The notes under the pieces were generated by a model. It was not told the origin of the DNA. It did no database searches and saw only the letters and a program-made list of their open reading frames with translations. Positions 7,434-15,159 of a stretch of 31,958 nt of DNA are shown here, piece after piece. Numbering within the stretch: position 1 is the stretch's first letter; every line of letters starts with the position of its first letter. The stretch comes from WLMZ01 sp043747765 (GTDB taxonomy: Bacteria; Actinomycetota; Acidimicrobiia; Acidimicrobiales; Ilumatobacteraceae). The stretch covers positions 1-31,958 of the forward strand of contig JAYTOM010000035.1 in NCBI GenBank assembly GCA_043747765.1, given 5' to 3'. The translations under genes and the position numbers were made by a program.

Positions 7434-7490
7434 GTCCTTTGTTCCCCGAAGGGGAGTCTTTTGGGGAAGACACCACGTGGAGGACAAACG

Positions 7491-8312
7491 ATGGCGAACG
7501 CGCAACTGCAAGTGCTGGAGATCGACCACATCAACCAACTCCTGCCGGACACGGACCAGGCGCTCGAGTTCTACGAGCGGGTCTACGGCGGCAAGGACTT
7601 TCGGACCTTCAGAAAGGTGTTCGGGCCGTACGACAACTTTGTGTTCAAGCTGGGTTCGATGACAATGGAGATCTTCACGCCTGGCGACCCTGAGCAGTCC
7701 TTCGGCAAGCAGTACAGCCGATACGGAGCGAACTGGCAGGCCGTCCTGTGGCGGGTGCCGAACCTTGAAGAATGCATCGAGACGTTCCGGTCCAAGAACA
7801 TTCCCCTCGTCGACATCGAACTCGATCCGGACCGCCGCTGGGCCTTCACCGATCCGCGTGCGACGTATTTCTCGATCCAGTTGGAGGATCGCGACGAATG
7901 GGACAAGACGATCGATCCCGCTGGCATCGGAGCCGAGAAAATGGTCGGCTACACGGCTGTCGTCAAAGACGGCGAGGAAGCCGCTCGGTTCTTCACCGAT
8001 CTCATCGATGGCGCCGACGTGGTCTACCAGGAAGATCGTCCGAAGCTGAACGCCTCGGCGATCGGGGTCAAGTTGGGCGAATCGGGCTACACGATGGAGC
8101 TGTTGAGTCCCACCGGCGACGGCGTGATCTCCGCCTTCATCGACAAGAACAAGGTGCGCATCCGCACCGCGACGTTCAAGGTCGACAGCCTCGACGCACT
8201 GAGCACGCACTTCGCCGAGCACGGCATCACCCTCGTCGAAGGCGACCGCGCCGACACCTTGGCCACCAAGCCAGAGGACAACCTCGGCGTGATGATGCAA
8301 TTCACCGAATAA
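7491..8312 (+). CDS. VOC-superfamily protein with two glyoxalase-like domains
   Basis: A 273-aa vicinal-oxygen-chelate protein. Domain 1 (about 8-125) opens with 'IDHINQLLPDTDQALEFYERV' and contains 'MEIFTPG' around residue 60; His13 and Glu60 fit the usual metal ligands, with Gln83 possibly taking the second His position. Domain 2 (about 143-273) opens with 'YTAVVKDGEEAARFF' and has 'YTMELLSPTG'. Two paired modules resemble extradiol ring-cleavage dioxygenases and glyoxalase-like isomerases, but a dioxygenase assignment is not supported without all three ligands. The start ATG 7491 has GGAGG seven bases upstream. It diverges from the cyclase gene, and a strong hairpin follows it, so it is probably transcribed alone. 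Confidence 0.78.
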   Translation: MANAQLQVLEIDHINQLLPDTDQALEFYERVYGGKDFRTFRKVFGPYDNFVFKLGSMTMEIFTPGDPEQSFGKQYSRYGANWQAVLWRVPNLEECIETFRSKNIPLVDIELDPDRRWAFTDPRATYFSIQLEDRDEWDKTIDPAGIGAEKMVGYTAVVKDGEEAARFFTDLIDGADVVYQEDRPKLNASAIGVKLGESGYTMELLSPTGDGVISAFIDKNKVRIRTATFKVDSLDALSTHFAEHGITLVEGDRADTLATKPEDNLGVMMQFTE

Positions 8313-8357
8313 CGATCTGGTGACGGTGCGATCGGCGCCCGGCCAGCCCCGACGCCG

Positions 8358-8393
8358 ATCGACCGCCGGCCGGCGCGCCCGCCGGCGGTCGAT
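8358..8393 (+). terminator. 13-bp GC-rich hairpin after the VOC gene
   Basis: ATCGACCGCCGGC (8358-8370) and its exact complement (8381-8393) enclose a 10-base loop. The hairpin lies 45 bases after the VOC stop and 44 bases before the next start. No U-run follows, as is common for actinobacterial terminators. It accounts for most of the 125-base gap between the two genes. Confidence 0.65.
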
Positions 8394-8423
8394 TCGACCC
8401 GTCGACCACCCGATCTTTTGGTC

Positions 8424-8437
8424 TAGTATTTATCTAC
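8424..8437 (+). promoter_or_regulatory. Possible leaderless promoter of the first DUF7064-type gene
   Basis: TAGTAT (8424-8429) resembles an actinobacterial -10 box, and the ATG begins only 8 bases later, about where transcription should start. No Shine-Dalgarno sequence precedes the start. Together these suggest a leaderless mRNA. The start is supported by the paralogue at 23864, which has nearly the same N-terminal length. Confidence 0.4.
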
Positions 8438-9436
8438 ATGACTTCTCTTCGACAATTAGCGACCGGACCGGACGCGATGGTCACCCGCCAGGACATGTAC
8501 TTTCACCAGCCCCGATATCGCGAGTACCGGTGGCTGGAGACCAACTGGTTCTCGTGGACCATTCCGGAGCAGGCGATGCGGTGCCACCTGAGATCGGCCT
8601 TCCGCACGAATCTCAACGTCGTCAACACGACATGCTTCGTGTTCAACAACCCCGACATGCGCGCCGGCGCCCTCGGTGTGCTGTACAAGGACGAGCGCCA
8701 CCACGTGCCGATGCCGGTGTCCAACCTCGACGACTACCACTTGCTCAACGGGATGGCGGTCAAGATGACCAAGCCGATGCAGGAATGGGACGTTCGCTAC
8801 GACGGCGACGAGGGCACGACGTTCGACCTGCACTATCGGGCGATGATGCCGCCGGTGCACATCGGTCAGAGTGGTACTGCGTCGTACGCGTCGTCGGCCA
8901 TCCGCCACGGGCACATCGACCAGATGATGCACGTCACCGGCACCGTACGGGTGCGGGGCACGGACTACCCGGTCGACTGGCCGGCACCACGCGATCACTC
9001 CTGGAGCCCACGCCCTGAAACGACGTCGGGCTACGGAATTCCGATGTCGGGCAACTTCGACTACGGCAGTTTCGGACCGAGCGGGCAATCGTTCACGTTC
9101 TTCGTCCAGACCCGCAACGAATGGAGCGATCTTCGCCGCGGCCTCGTCCACAACGCTTACATCATCGACCACGGCGAACTGCTCGGTGTCAAGCACGGCG
9201 AGGGCCGCTACACCTACGCCGACAACTGGGCGACGACAAAACTGGTGTACGAGCTGGAGGACGAGACGGGCAGGACGCACGTCTTCACGGGAGAACCGAT
9301 CAGCTTCTACCCAGGCGGGGTCGGCTTCCTCGCAGTCGTCAAGTGGACGACTGCCGACGGCGAGGTCGGATGGGGCGAGTACAACTGGCACGGCGACTTC
9401 TACGAGATGCAGCGCCTCGGCAGCCCTCCGAGTTGA
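8438..9436 (+). CDS. DUF7064-type (CrtC/AttH-like) protein no. 1
   Basis: A 332-aa predicted cytoplasmic protein without signal peptide. Its motif 'RDHSWSPRPE' (185-194) resembles the R-D-H-S-W signature of DUF7064 and of the CrtC/AttH lipocalin-like superfamily (carotenoid 1,2-hydratase relatives); this assignment is from recall. Other strong blocks are 'YREYRWLET' (27-35), 'EWDVRYDG' (116-123), 'FDLHYR' (129-134), 'GHIDQMMHVTGTVRVRG' (158-174) and a C-terminal 'VGWGEYNWHG'. A second copy at 23864-24856 shares all of these. Family members bind hydrophobic terpenoid-like ligands, so a role in hydrating, binding or presenting the P450 substrate is plausible but unproven. It stands alone between a hairpin and the convergent enoyl-CoA hydratase gene. 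Confidence 0.7.
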   Translation: MTSLRQLATGPDAMVTRQDMYFHQPRYREYRWLETNWFSWTIPEQAMRCHLRSAFRTNLNVVNTTCFVFNNPDMRAGALGVLYKDERHHVPMPVSNLDDYHLLNGMAVKMTKPMQEWDVRYDGDEGTTFDLHYRAMMPPVHIGQSGTASYASSAIRHGHIDQMMHVTGTVRVRGTDYPVDWPAPRDHSWSPRPETTSGYGIPMSGNFDYGSFGPSGQSFTFFVQTRNEWSDLRRGLVHNAYIIDHGELLGVKHGEGRYTYADNWATTKLVYELEDETGRTHVFTGEPISFYPGGVGFLAVVKWTTADGEVGWGEYNWHGDFYEMQRLGSPPS

Positions 9437-9452
9437 GCTACGGGCAGGCCCT

Positions 9453-10124
9453 TCAGGCGTCCCACGCAGCGCCGTAGGCCGTTCGCTTGGCGGAGCGCAC
9501 AGCGTCGGGCGGCAGCCCGGCGATCTCCAGGGCGAGCGACACCGCCGCATCGAGCACGTCGTGATGCTCGACCACACGATTCACCAGGCCCAACCGTTGT
9601 GCCGTCATGGCGTCGACGGATCGGCCGGTCAACACCATCTCCAGTGCGATTTTCAGTGGGAGCTGGCGGCCGAGGCGCGCCGCCCCACCTGCGTTGGAGC
9701 CAACCCCGCTGATCACTTCCGGCAGCCTGAAGAAGGCACGTTCCGAGGCGACCACGAGATCGGAGGCGAGGCACATCTCGAACCCTCCCCCGATCGCTGC
9801 GCCGTTGACCGCAGCGACGATCGGTGTGGCAACGAAGTGGTGGCGCATCCCGCCGAAGCCCCACTCAGGGTGCGTCGCCGAATGGATCGATGAGCCCTGC
9901 TCGACGAGGCGCAGGTCGCCGCCCGAGCAAAAGGCGGTGCCTGCGCCGGTCACGACGACCGCTCGCACGGTTTCATCGCCATCGGCGCGATCGAGCGCCT
10001 CACCGATGGCGGTTGCCATCGAAGGGGTCATCGCATTGCGGACGTGCGGGCGGTTCATCGTGATCGTCATGACCTGGTCTGCGATGGCGACCAGCACGTC
10101 CGGGCTCACGGATTCGATGTTCAC
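9453..10124 (-). CDS. Enoyl-CoA hydratase/isomerase (crotonase family)
   Basis: A 223-aa crotonase-fold enzyme that would add water to, or isomerise, an enoyl-CoA. The oxyanion-hole segments are 'FCSGGDL' (65-71) and 'AAIGGG' (109-114). Both catalytic glutamates of true hydratases are present: Glu116 in 'GGGFEM' and Glu136 in 'RLPEV', with the canonical 20-residue spacing. GTG 10124 overlaps the phosphatase stop in a GTGA junction, which fixes the start. The protein is about 35 residues shorter than typical hydratases and ends at 'YGAAWDA', apparently lacking the final C-terminal helices. It is last of a four-gene unit, after ligase, thioesterase and phosphatase, matching beta-oxidation of an activated acid. 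Confidence 0.88.
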   Translation of the reverse strand: MNIESVSPDVLVAIADQVMTITMNRPHVRNAMTPSMATAIGEALDRADGDETVRAVVVTGAGTAFCSGGDLRLVEQGSSIHSATHPEWGFGGMRHHFVATPIVAAVNGAAIGGGFEMCLASDLVVASERAFFRLPEVISGVGSNAGGAARLGRQLPLKIALEMVLTGRSVDAMTAQRLGLVNRVVEHHDVLDAAVSLALEIAGLPPDAVRSAKRTAYGAAWDA

Positions 10125-10738
10125 GAGGTGGCGGTTTCGGTCCGGCGCGATCGCAGGTGGGCAAGCTCGTTGAGCCCGCCGATGCCTCGATCGCGATGCC
10201 GGGATGCAAGCACCCGGTTGATGCTCGTGTAGCCAGGGTCGAACCACAGTGGCCGGTTGATCTCGGTGATCGCTCCGAAGTAGGCGTTGATCACCCCAGC
10301 GTGGCAGACGGCGATCACCCGCTTGCCGGGATTGGCATCGATGATCCGTTCGACCGTCTCGACGACGACGGCACGAAACGCCAGCTCGGCATCGTCGCAG
10401 GCGGCACGTGATCGCATCCGTTCGGTCACCATGCGCCAGCGCTCGTCGTTGTCGGCGCGAAGCTCCTCCATCGGGATGTAACTCGCCGATCCTCGATCCG
10501 ATTCTGCGAGCCCGTCGGCGCAGGATACCGTGAGACCCAGCTGAGCGGCGATCACCTCCGCCGTCTCGGCGGCGCGCCGCAACGGCGATGACCAGATGGC
10601 GTCGATGTGCTCATCCGTCAGGTACTCGGCGAGCCGTCGGGCCTGGTAGACCCCGGCATCGCTCAACGGAGGGTCAGCCACGCCGTCAGCGGTGATAATG
10701 CGCAAGGGCAGACCGTGCCGGATCAGCAGCAGTTCCAT
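10121..10738 (-). CDS. Histidine phosphatase (phosphoglycerate mutase family)
   Basis: A 205-aa member of the histidine phosphatase superfamily. The phosphorylated His is His8 in 'IRHG'. 'SSPLRRAAETAE' (50-61) and the second catalytic His146 in 'CHAG' complete the site. Its 3' end overlaps the enoyl-CoA hydratase start (GTGA); it starts 70 bases after the thioesterase stop. That 70-base gap holds no clear promoter. Members remove phosphate from many small molecules. The role in a CoA operon is unclear; it could hydrolyse a phosphorylated substrate or nucleotide. Confidence 0.82.
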   Translation of the reverse strand: MELLLIRHGLPLRIITADGVADPPLSDAGVYQARRLAEYLTDEHIDAIWSSPLRRAAETAEVIAAQLGLTVSCADGLAESDRGSASYIPMEELRADNDERWRMVTERMRSRAACDDAELAFRAVVVETVERIIDANPGKRVIAVCHAGVINAYFGAITEINRPLWFDPGYTSINRVLASRHRDRGIGGLNELAHLRSRRTETATS

Positions 10739-10808
10739 CGCTTCGGGATCACCGCCGACTCGCCCACGTCACCGAGATCATCCAGCCATGGTTGCGGTGT
10801 CAGCGGAC

Positions 10809-11747
10809 TCAGCGGCTGCCTGCGTGGGCGGCACTCGGCGGGCGGATCAATACCTCTTGCACGAGCGACACGCCGAGCTCTCCGCTCTGGGCGTGCATCG
10901 TCCCGCGGATGAGGCTCCTCGACCGCTGGGCGCTCAGGGTCTGGATCTCGTACAGGTTCCATGCGTCGGCACGGATCGGGCGATGAAACCACATCGTGTG
11001 ATCGAGGCTGGCGGCCCCCACCGACTGCCAGGCGACATTGCGCATGATCGGCAGGCGTGCGGCCATCACCGTTCCGACGTCGGAGATCACCGTCAAGATG
11101 CAGGGGTGAAGCCGCGGATCGTCAGGGAGCGGGGCGTCGATCCGCACCCAGGCCCGTCTCGTGGCGCGAAAGGTCCCGTCGCCGCGCAGCGGCGTCGGGC
11201 CGATCTCGCGATACTCCAGGTCGCGCAGCTCACGGAGGCGAACCATCAGCGCGTGATCGGACGGGGCGACATCCTCGGGAGCAGGGACGCGGCGATCGAT
11301 GCCCAGTTGGTAGTCGGGACCGGCCTCGTCGCGATGGAACGATGACACCAGGTGGACGATCAGCCGGCCGTTCTGGGTGACCTCGGCGGACCTAGTGGCG
11401 AAGGACCTGCCGTCCCTAAGTCGGGTCACGCGGATCGTCATCGGCTGGTCGCTCGCGCCGACTCCGATGAAATACGCATGCAGGGAATGCACCCGCAACC
11501 CGTCGGGCACCGTCGCCGACGCTGACCACAGCGCCTGCGCAGCCACGAGACCGCCGTGGGCGAAACCACCGAGCCAGTCGCCCTGAGCAGCGGCTTCGAA
11601 CGTGTCGATGCCGCCGGTCGCCGAGCCGTTCGAATCGGTACCCGACGCGGCGATGTCGAGGGGTTTCGTGACGATCAAATCGACGAGTCGCGATGACGTC
11701 ATCGGCGTTTCGTCGGACAGCATTGCCGAACCCGGCGAGTCGCTCAT
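10809..11747 (-). CDS. tesB: Acyl-CoA thioesterase II (TesB-type, double hotdog)
   Basis: A 312-aa protein with two hotdog domains that hydrolyses acyl-CoA to free acid and CoA. The catalytic triad of E. coli TesB (Asp204, Thr228, Gln278) is matched by Asp249 in 'ASLDHTMWFHRP', Thr270 in 'IQTLSAQ' and Gln297 in 'LVQEVLIR'. The N-terminal hotdog has 'FAHGGLVAAQAL' and 'HSLHAYFIG'. ATG 11747 lies one base after the ligase stop, so translation is coupled; an internal ATG fifteen codons later is possible. In this operon it could recycle CoA or release the product of the adjacent ligase. The family call is firm, the chain-length preference unknown. Confidence 0.9.
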   Translation of the reverse strand: MSDSPGSAMLSDETPMTSSRLVDLIVTKPLDIAASGTDSNGSATGGIDTFEAAAQGDWLGGFAHGGLVAAQALWSASATVPDGLRVHSLHAYFIGVGASDQPMTIRVTRLRDGRSFATRSAEVTQNGRLIVHLVSSFHRDEAGPDYQLGIDRRVPAPEDVAPSDHALMVRLRELRDLEYREIGPTPLRGDGTFRATRRAWVRIDAPLPDDPRLHPCILTVISDVGTVMAARLPIMRNVAWQSVGAASLDHTMWFHRPIRADAWNLYEIQTLSAQRSRSLIRGTMHAQSGELGVSLVQEVLIRPPSAAHAGSR

Positions 11748-11748
11748 C

Positions 11749-13392
11749 TCAAACCATGCTTCCGGCGTTGGCCCAATACTTGTCGCGCAATGCCCGCTTG
11801 AGCACCTTGCCGCTCAGGGTGTGCGGCAGTTCCGAGACGAACTCGACCGACCGAGGCACCTTGTCGGACGAGAGGTGCTGCCGACAATAGTTCGTGACGT
11901 CCGATGGCTGCATTTCCACCCCAGGGCGGGCGACGACGACGGCGTGCACCGCCTCGCCCCACAATTCGTCGGGAATGCCGAAGACGGCGCATTCGAGCAC
12001 GCCGGGGTGACTGTCGACGACCGCTTCGATCTCCTGCGGATACAGGTTGACGCCGCCCGACACGATCATGTCCTTGTTGCGATCGCAGATGTAGTAAAAG
12101 CCCTCCTCGTCGAAATAGGCGATGTCGCCGACCGTGCGGTAGTCCCCCCAGATCGCGTCGGCGGTCGCCTCCGGCTCATTCTCGTAGCCGAGGAAGCCGA
12201 CGGTGTACGCGCTTCTGACGTAGAGCACGCCCTTGACCTGCGGCGTCGTGACGATCTGATCATCCGGATCGCGAAGGACGATCTCGACACCGACCACCGG
12301 CTTGCCGCACGAACCGGGACGACCCCAGTGGTCCCAAGGGGCCATGACCGTGTTCGAAGCCAACTCCGTCGAGCCGTAGATCTCCCACAGCGTGTTCTCG
12401 GGAAAGGTCTCGCGGTACATCAATTTGACGGCATAGGTCCATTTGGCCGCTCCGGCGAACACGGCGTGGATGCTGCTGATGTCGTACTTCGCCCTGACCT
12501 CAGGCGGCAGGGCGCAGATCTGGCGGCAGACCGCGGGAGAAAGGTAGGCGACCGACACCCGGTACTTGGCGACGAGTCGCATCCAGTCCTCCGGGTCAAA
12601 CTTCGCCTGGAGCACGATCGTGTCGCCGTGGCTCAAGGCAATGCCGTAGTAGCCGCCGGCGGCGCCCGACGACACCGCCCCCGAGGTGATGAAGACCTGC
12701 GGGTCGGTCGTCCAGATGCGGTCGATGTGTTCGCGCTCGCGGGCCAAGGTGCCCTTCGTCGGATCGCGCATGATTCGTTTCGGCTTGCCGGTGGTTCCGG
12801 ACGTGAAACCACCCATCGACGACAGGAACCGGTCCTCCGGCGCAGGCGGTTGATCGTTCGACACGCCGTCGAGGAAATCGGCGGACGACTGGCGCCCTGG
12901 CGGAGTCGGCCCGTTGAAGACGACGACGGACTCGACCTTGGTGTCGCCCTCGATCCCGTCGAGCACCCCGACGAGATCGGACGACGCCCAGACGAACACG
13001 ACGTCATAGGCCGACAGCAGGTTCACCGCCTCGGCGCGCAGCACCCGGTGGTTCAACGGCACCGGCAGGCAGCCGGCCTTGCCGGCACCGGCGATGAACG
13101 TGATGATCTCGATGCTGTTGCGACCGAGCCAGGCGACGTGATCGTTCGCTTTGACACCGCGACGAAGCAAGGCGTTGGCGATCTGGTTGGCCGCATCGTT
13201 GAGTGCTCCGTAGGTGACCGTCCTGACCGGCTCGCCGAGGCGGTCCTCGACGAGCGCGATCTTGTCCGGCTGCGTGATAGCGAATCCTGCGAGCAGGTCG
13301 GGCGGTGGGTCGGTCATCTTCTGCGGAGACCGGCTAGCGGCGGCTGGTTCGGTCGTCATCGCGCGTTCATCGTCTTGTTCATCTCGCTTCAT
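11749..13392 (-). CDS. AMP-dependent acyl-CoA synthetase/ligase
   Basis: A 547-aa ANL-superfamily enzyme activating a carboxylic acid to acyl-AMP and then acyl-CoA. The P-loop 'FTSGTTGKPK' is at residues 196-205, followed by 'EIYGSTELA', the hinge region 'TVGDIAYFDEEGFYYICDR' and 'GVNLYPQEIEAVV'. The adenylation Lys is Lys529 in 'SGKVLKRAL'. The start is uncertain: ATG 13392 has AGGGGA immediately upstream, too close for ideal spacing, and ATGs at residues 12 and 26 are alternatives. It heads the thioesterase-phosphatase-hydratase unit. Two GTCnGAC motifs lie 70-95 bases upstream. The acid substrate cannot be read from the sequence. Confidence 0.9.
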   Translation of the reverse strand: MKRDEQDDERAMTTEPAAASRSPQKMTDPPPDLLAGFAITQPDKIALVEDRLGEPVRTVTYGALNDAANQIANALLRRGVKANDHVAWLGRNSIEIITFIAGAGKAGCLPVPLNHRVLRAEAVNLLSAYDVVFVWASSDLVGVLDGIEGDTKVESVVVFNGPTPPGRQSSADFLDGVSNDQPPAPEDRFLSSMGGFTSGTTGKPKRIMRDPTKGTLAREREHIDRIWTTDPQVFITSGAVSSGAAGGYYGIALSHGDTIVLQAKFDPEDWMRLVAKYRVSVAYLSPAVCRQICALPPEVRAKYDISSIHAVFAGAAKWTYAVKLMYRETFPENTLWEIYGSTELASNTVMAPWDHWGRPGSCGKPVVGVEIVLRDPDDQIVTTPQVKGVLYVRSAYTVGFLGYENEPEATADAIWGDYRTVGDIAYFDEEGFYYICDRNKDMIVSGGVNLYPQEIEAVVDSHPGVLECAVFGIPDELWGEAVHAVVVARPGVEMQPSDVTNYCRQHLSSDKVPRSVEFVSELPHTLSGKVLKRALRDKYWANAGSMV

Positions 13393-13464
13393 TCCCCTGG
13401 ACCGCCACTCGGACGGCTTGGCAACATCCTGTCATTCAGCCTAGCTCGCGTCAACTGAGAGAAT

Positions 13465-13492
13465 GTCGGACTGATCCATTGTCTGACGTTCG
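13465..13492. promoter_or_regulatory. Double GTCnGAC motif upstream of the ligase operon
   Basis: GTCGGAC (13465-13471) and GTCTGACGTT (13481-13490) are direct repeats spaced 16 bases, in the 157-base gap 13393-13549. The longer sequence GTCTGACGTTCG is shared exactly, in inverse orientation, with the site at 30690-30701. A TAGGCT box on the minus strand (13438-13443) could be the -10 of the ligase operon; the first repeat would then overlap the -35 area. This is the only unit with two full cores. Confidence 0.5.
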
Positions 13493-13549
13493 GTTCAGCG
13501 GTACGGCAGTATCAGCCCGGCCAGCGTCGACGAGCAGTGGCGGCAGCGG

Positions 13550-14209
13550 TCAGCAGACGTTGATCTCGTGCACGTCGTCGGCGACGTCGAGCACCGGTTC
13601 CGTTCTGGCGCGCACCTCGTCGACGGAAACACCCGGGGCGAGTTCACGCAGAACGAGGCCAGCGGGGGTGACGTCGATGACGGCGAGGTCGGTGATGACA
13701 CGATGCACGACGCGGCGGCCGGTGTACGGCAACGAGCATTCCTGGACGATCTTGAACTCGCCGTCTTTGGAGGTGTGCTCCATCAGCACGATCACCCGCC
13801 GAGCACCGTGCACGAGGTCCATCGCGCCCCCCATGCCTTTGATCATCTTGCCGGGGATCGTCCAGTTCGCCAGGTCACCGGCTGCCGAGACCTGCATCGC
13901 CCCGAGGATCGCTGCGTCGATGTGACCGCCGCGGATCATGCCGAACGACGTTGCCGAGTCGAAGAACGACGCACCCGGTAACAGCGTAATGGTCTCCTTC
14001 CCCGCGTTGATGAGGTCGGGGTCCTCCTCGCCCTCCCACGGGTATGGACCGACGCCCAGGATGCCGTTCTCGCTCTGCAGCACGACCTCGATCGAGTGCG
14101 GGAGGTAGTTCGGCACGAGCGTCGGCAGCCCGATGCCGAGGTTGACGTATTGACCGTGCTCGAGTTCCATCGCCGCCCGTTCGGCCATCTGCTCACGTGT
14201 GAGCGTCAT
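13550..14209 (-). CDS. scoB: 3-oxoacid CoA-transferase subunit B
   Basis: The 219-aa beta subunit of a family I CoA-transferase, which moves CoA from succinyl-CoA or another donor to a 3-oxo acid. The catalytic glutamate that forms the CoA thioester is Glu47 in 'QSENGILG'. 'VNLGIGLPTLV' (22-32) and 'KGMGGAMDLV' are family hallmarks. ATG 14209 overlaps the subunit A stop (ATGA) and has AGGAGG seven bases upstream. Sequence resembles succinyl-CoA:3-ketoacid transferases (ScoB) more than glutaconate types; 3-oxoadipate transferase is the main alternative. The pair probably finishes degradation by activating a keto acid. Confidence 0.9.
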   Translation of the reverse strand: MTLTREQMAERAAMELEHGQYVNLGIGLPTLVPNYLPHSIEVVLQSENGILGVGPYPWEGEEDPDLINAGKETITLLPGASFFDSATSFGMIRGGHIDAAILGAMQVSAAGDLANWTIPGKMIKGMGGAMDLVHGARRVIVLMEHTSKDGEFKIVQECSLPYTGRRVVHRVITDLAVIDVTPAGLVLRELAPGVSVDEVRARTEPVLDVADDVHEINVC

Positions 14210-15000
14210 GGCGCGACCTCCTGTTTAACGCGTACGGTTCGTCGTTCGATCCGTTTCTCGGCGCTGGCGACGACGACGCGCTGCACGAAGATCCCGGGCG
14301 TGTGGATGACGTCGGGGCCGAACTCACCCGGCTCGACCAGTTGCTCGACCTCGGCGATCGTGATGCGGCCGGCGGTGGCACACAGCGGGTTGAAGTTGCG
14401 GGCACTCTCGTGGAACACGAGGTTGCCGTATCGATCGCCTTTCCACGCTCGCACGAGTGCGAAGTCGGTCACGATCGCCTCCTCCATGATGTAGTCGCGT
14501 TCATCACCGAACGTCGAGAAGCTCCTGCAGTGCTTCTGCGGCGACGACACGACGACGTTTCCGTGGTCGTCGTAGCGCCACGGCAGGCCGCCGTCACCGA
14601 CCTGGGTGCCGACGCCGGCCGGGGTGAAGAATGCAGGAATGCCGCAACCACCGGCACGCAGCCGTTCCGCCAGCGTTCCCTGCGGCACGAGTTCGACCTC
14701 CAGTTCACCGCTCAGGAACTGACGGGCGAACTCCTTGTTCTCCCCGACGTACGACGACGTCGTACGTCGGATGCGACGATCGCCGAGCAGCACCCCGAGC
14801 CCATAGCCGTCGACCCCGCAGTTGTTCGACACCACCGTGAGGTTGGTGGTGCCGCGGCGATGGACCGCTGCGATGAGGTCACTGGGGATTCCGCACAACC
14901 CGAACCCCCCGACAGCGAGCGATGCACCGTCTGGGATATCGGCGACGGCGTCGTCGGCGGTGGCCACGACCTTGTCGATCCTGGGAACGTGACGACTCAT
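14206..15000 (-). CDS. scoA: 3-oxoacid CoA-transferase subunit A
   Basis: The 264-aa alpha subunit partnering the protein encoded next. The glycine-rich CoA-binding segment 'GGFGLCGIP' is at residues 31-39, followed by 'VSNNCGVDGYGLG', 'QGTLAERLRAGG' and 'FFTPAGVGT'. ATG 15000 has CGGAG seven bases upstream; longer in-frame readings up to 15069 lack support. The gene ends in an ATGA overlap with subunit B, giving 1:1 coupled synthesis. Positions 14744-14770 contain an unusually perfect inverted repeat inside the coding region. It diverges from the kinase-like gene at 15160. Together the pair is typical of succinyl-CoA:3-ketoacid CoA-transferase. Confidence 0.9.
   Translation of the reverse strand: MSRHVPRIDKVVATADDAVADIPDGASLAVGGFGLCGIPSDLIAAVHRRGTTNLTVVSNNCGVDGYGLGVLLGDRRIRRTTSSYVGENKEFARQFLSGELEVELVPQGTLAERLRAGGCGIPAFFTPAGVGTQVGDGGLPWRYDDHGNVVVSSPQKHCRSFSTFGDERDYIMEEAIVTDFALVRAWKGDRYGNLVFHESARNFNPLCATAGRITIAEVEQLVEPGEFGPDVIHTPGIFVQRVVVASAEKRIERRTVRVKQEVAP
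14744..14770. repeat. 12-bp perfect inverted repeat within scoA
   Basis: CCGACGTACGAC (14744-14755), a 3-base spacer GAC and the exact complement (14759-14770) form a 12-bp hairpin inside the CoA-transferase A gene. Codons there read 'RTTSSYVGE', so codon choice alone does not force it. It could be a transcript hairpin or a protein-binding site. Confidence 0.6.
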
Positions 15001-15021
15001 CGGATGCTCCGGGTGTACATG

Positions 15022-15028
15022 GTCCAAC
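15022..15028. promoter_or_regulatory. Degenerate GTCnGAC-like site at the scoA/kinase divergent region
   Basis: GTCCAAC in the context TGGTCCAACATTAGC (15020-15034) is one base from the GTCnGAC core. Its GGTCCrACATTAGC context matches the minus strand of the 1425 site. It lies 22 bases upstream of scoA in the 159-base divergent gap 15001-15159. A TTGACC at 15098-15103 and TA-rich TATACGGTTATGG beyond it may belong to the kinase promoter, but the spacing to a -10 is not convincing. Confidence 0.3.
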
Positions 15029-15159
15029 ATTAGCTGTCCACCTCGCGAGGGTTGACAGCGGCGCCCCATCTCGCCTGCCTCTTCCGTTGGTCCTGAATTG
15101 ACCTATACGGTTATGGTAGGACCGAGACATGCAATGTCGAGCAACCCGAGGAGCCCGTG

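Noticed and set aside
7443..7455. TCCCC-GAA-GGGGA hairpin as a riboswitch or attenuator before the VOC gene
   Set aside because: The stem is only 5 bp and the leader is short, with no recognisable riboswitch core.
7341..8300. A long minus-strand frame continuing the cyclase gene to 709 aa
   Set aside because: It runs antisense through the VOC gene, which has clear domain motifs and its own ribosome site. High GC content produces long antisense open frames throughout this window.
11602..13458. A 618-aa plus-strand open frame opposite the ligase
   Set aside because: Its translation is rich in Arg, Asp, His and Val with no recognisable motif, whereas the minus strand encodes a complete ANL-family ligase.
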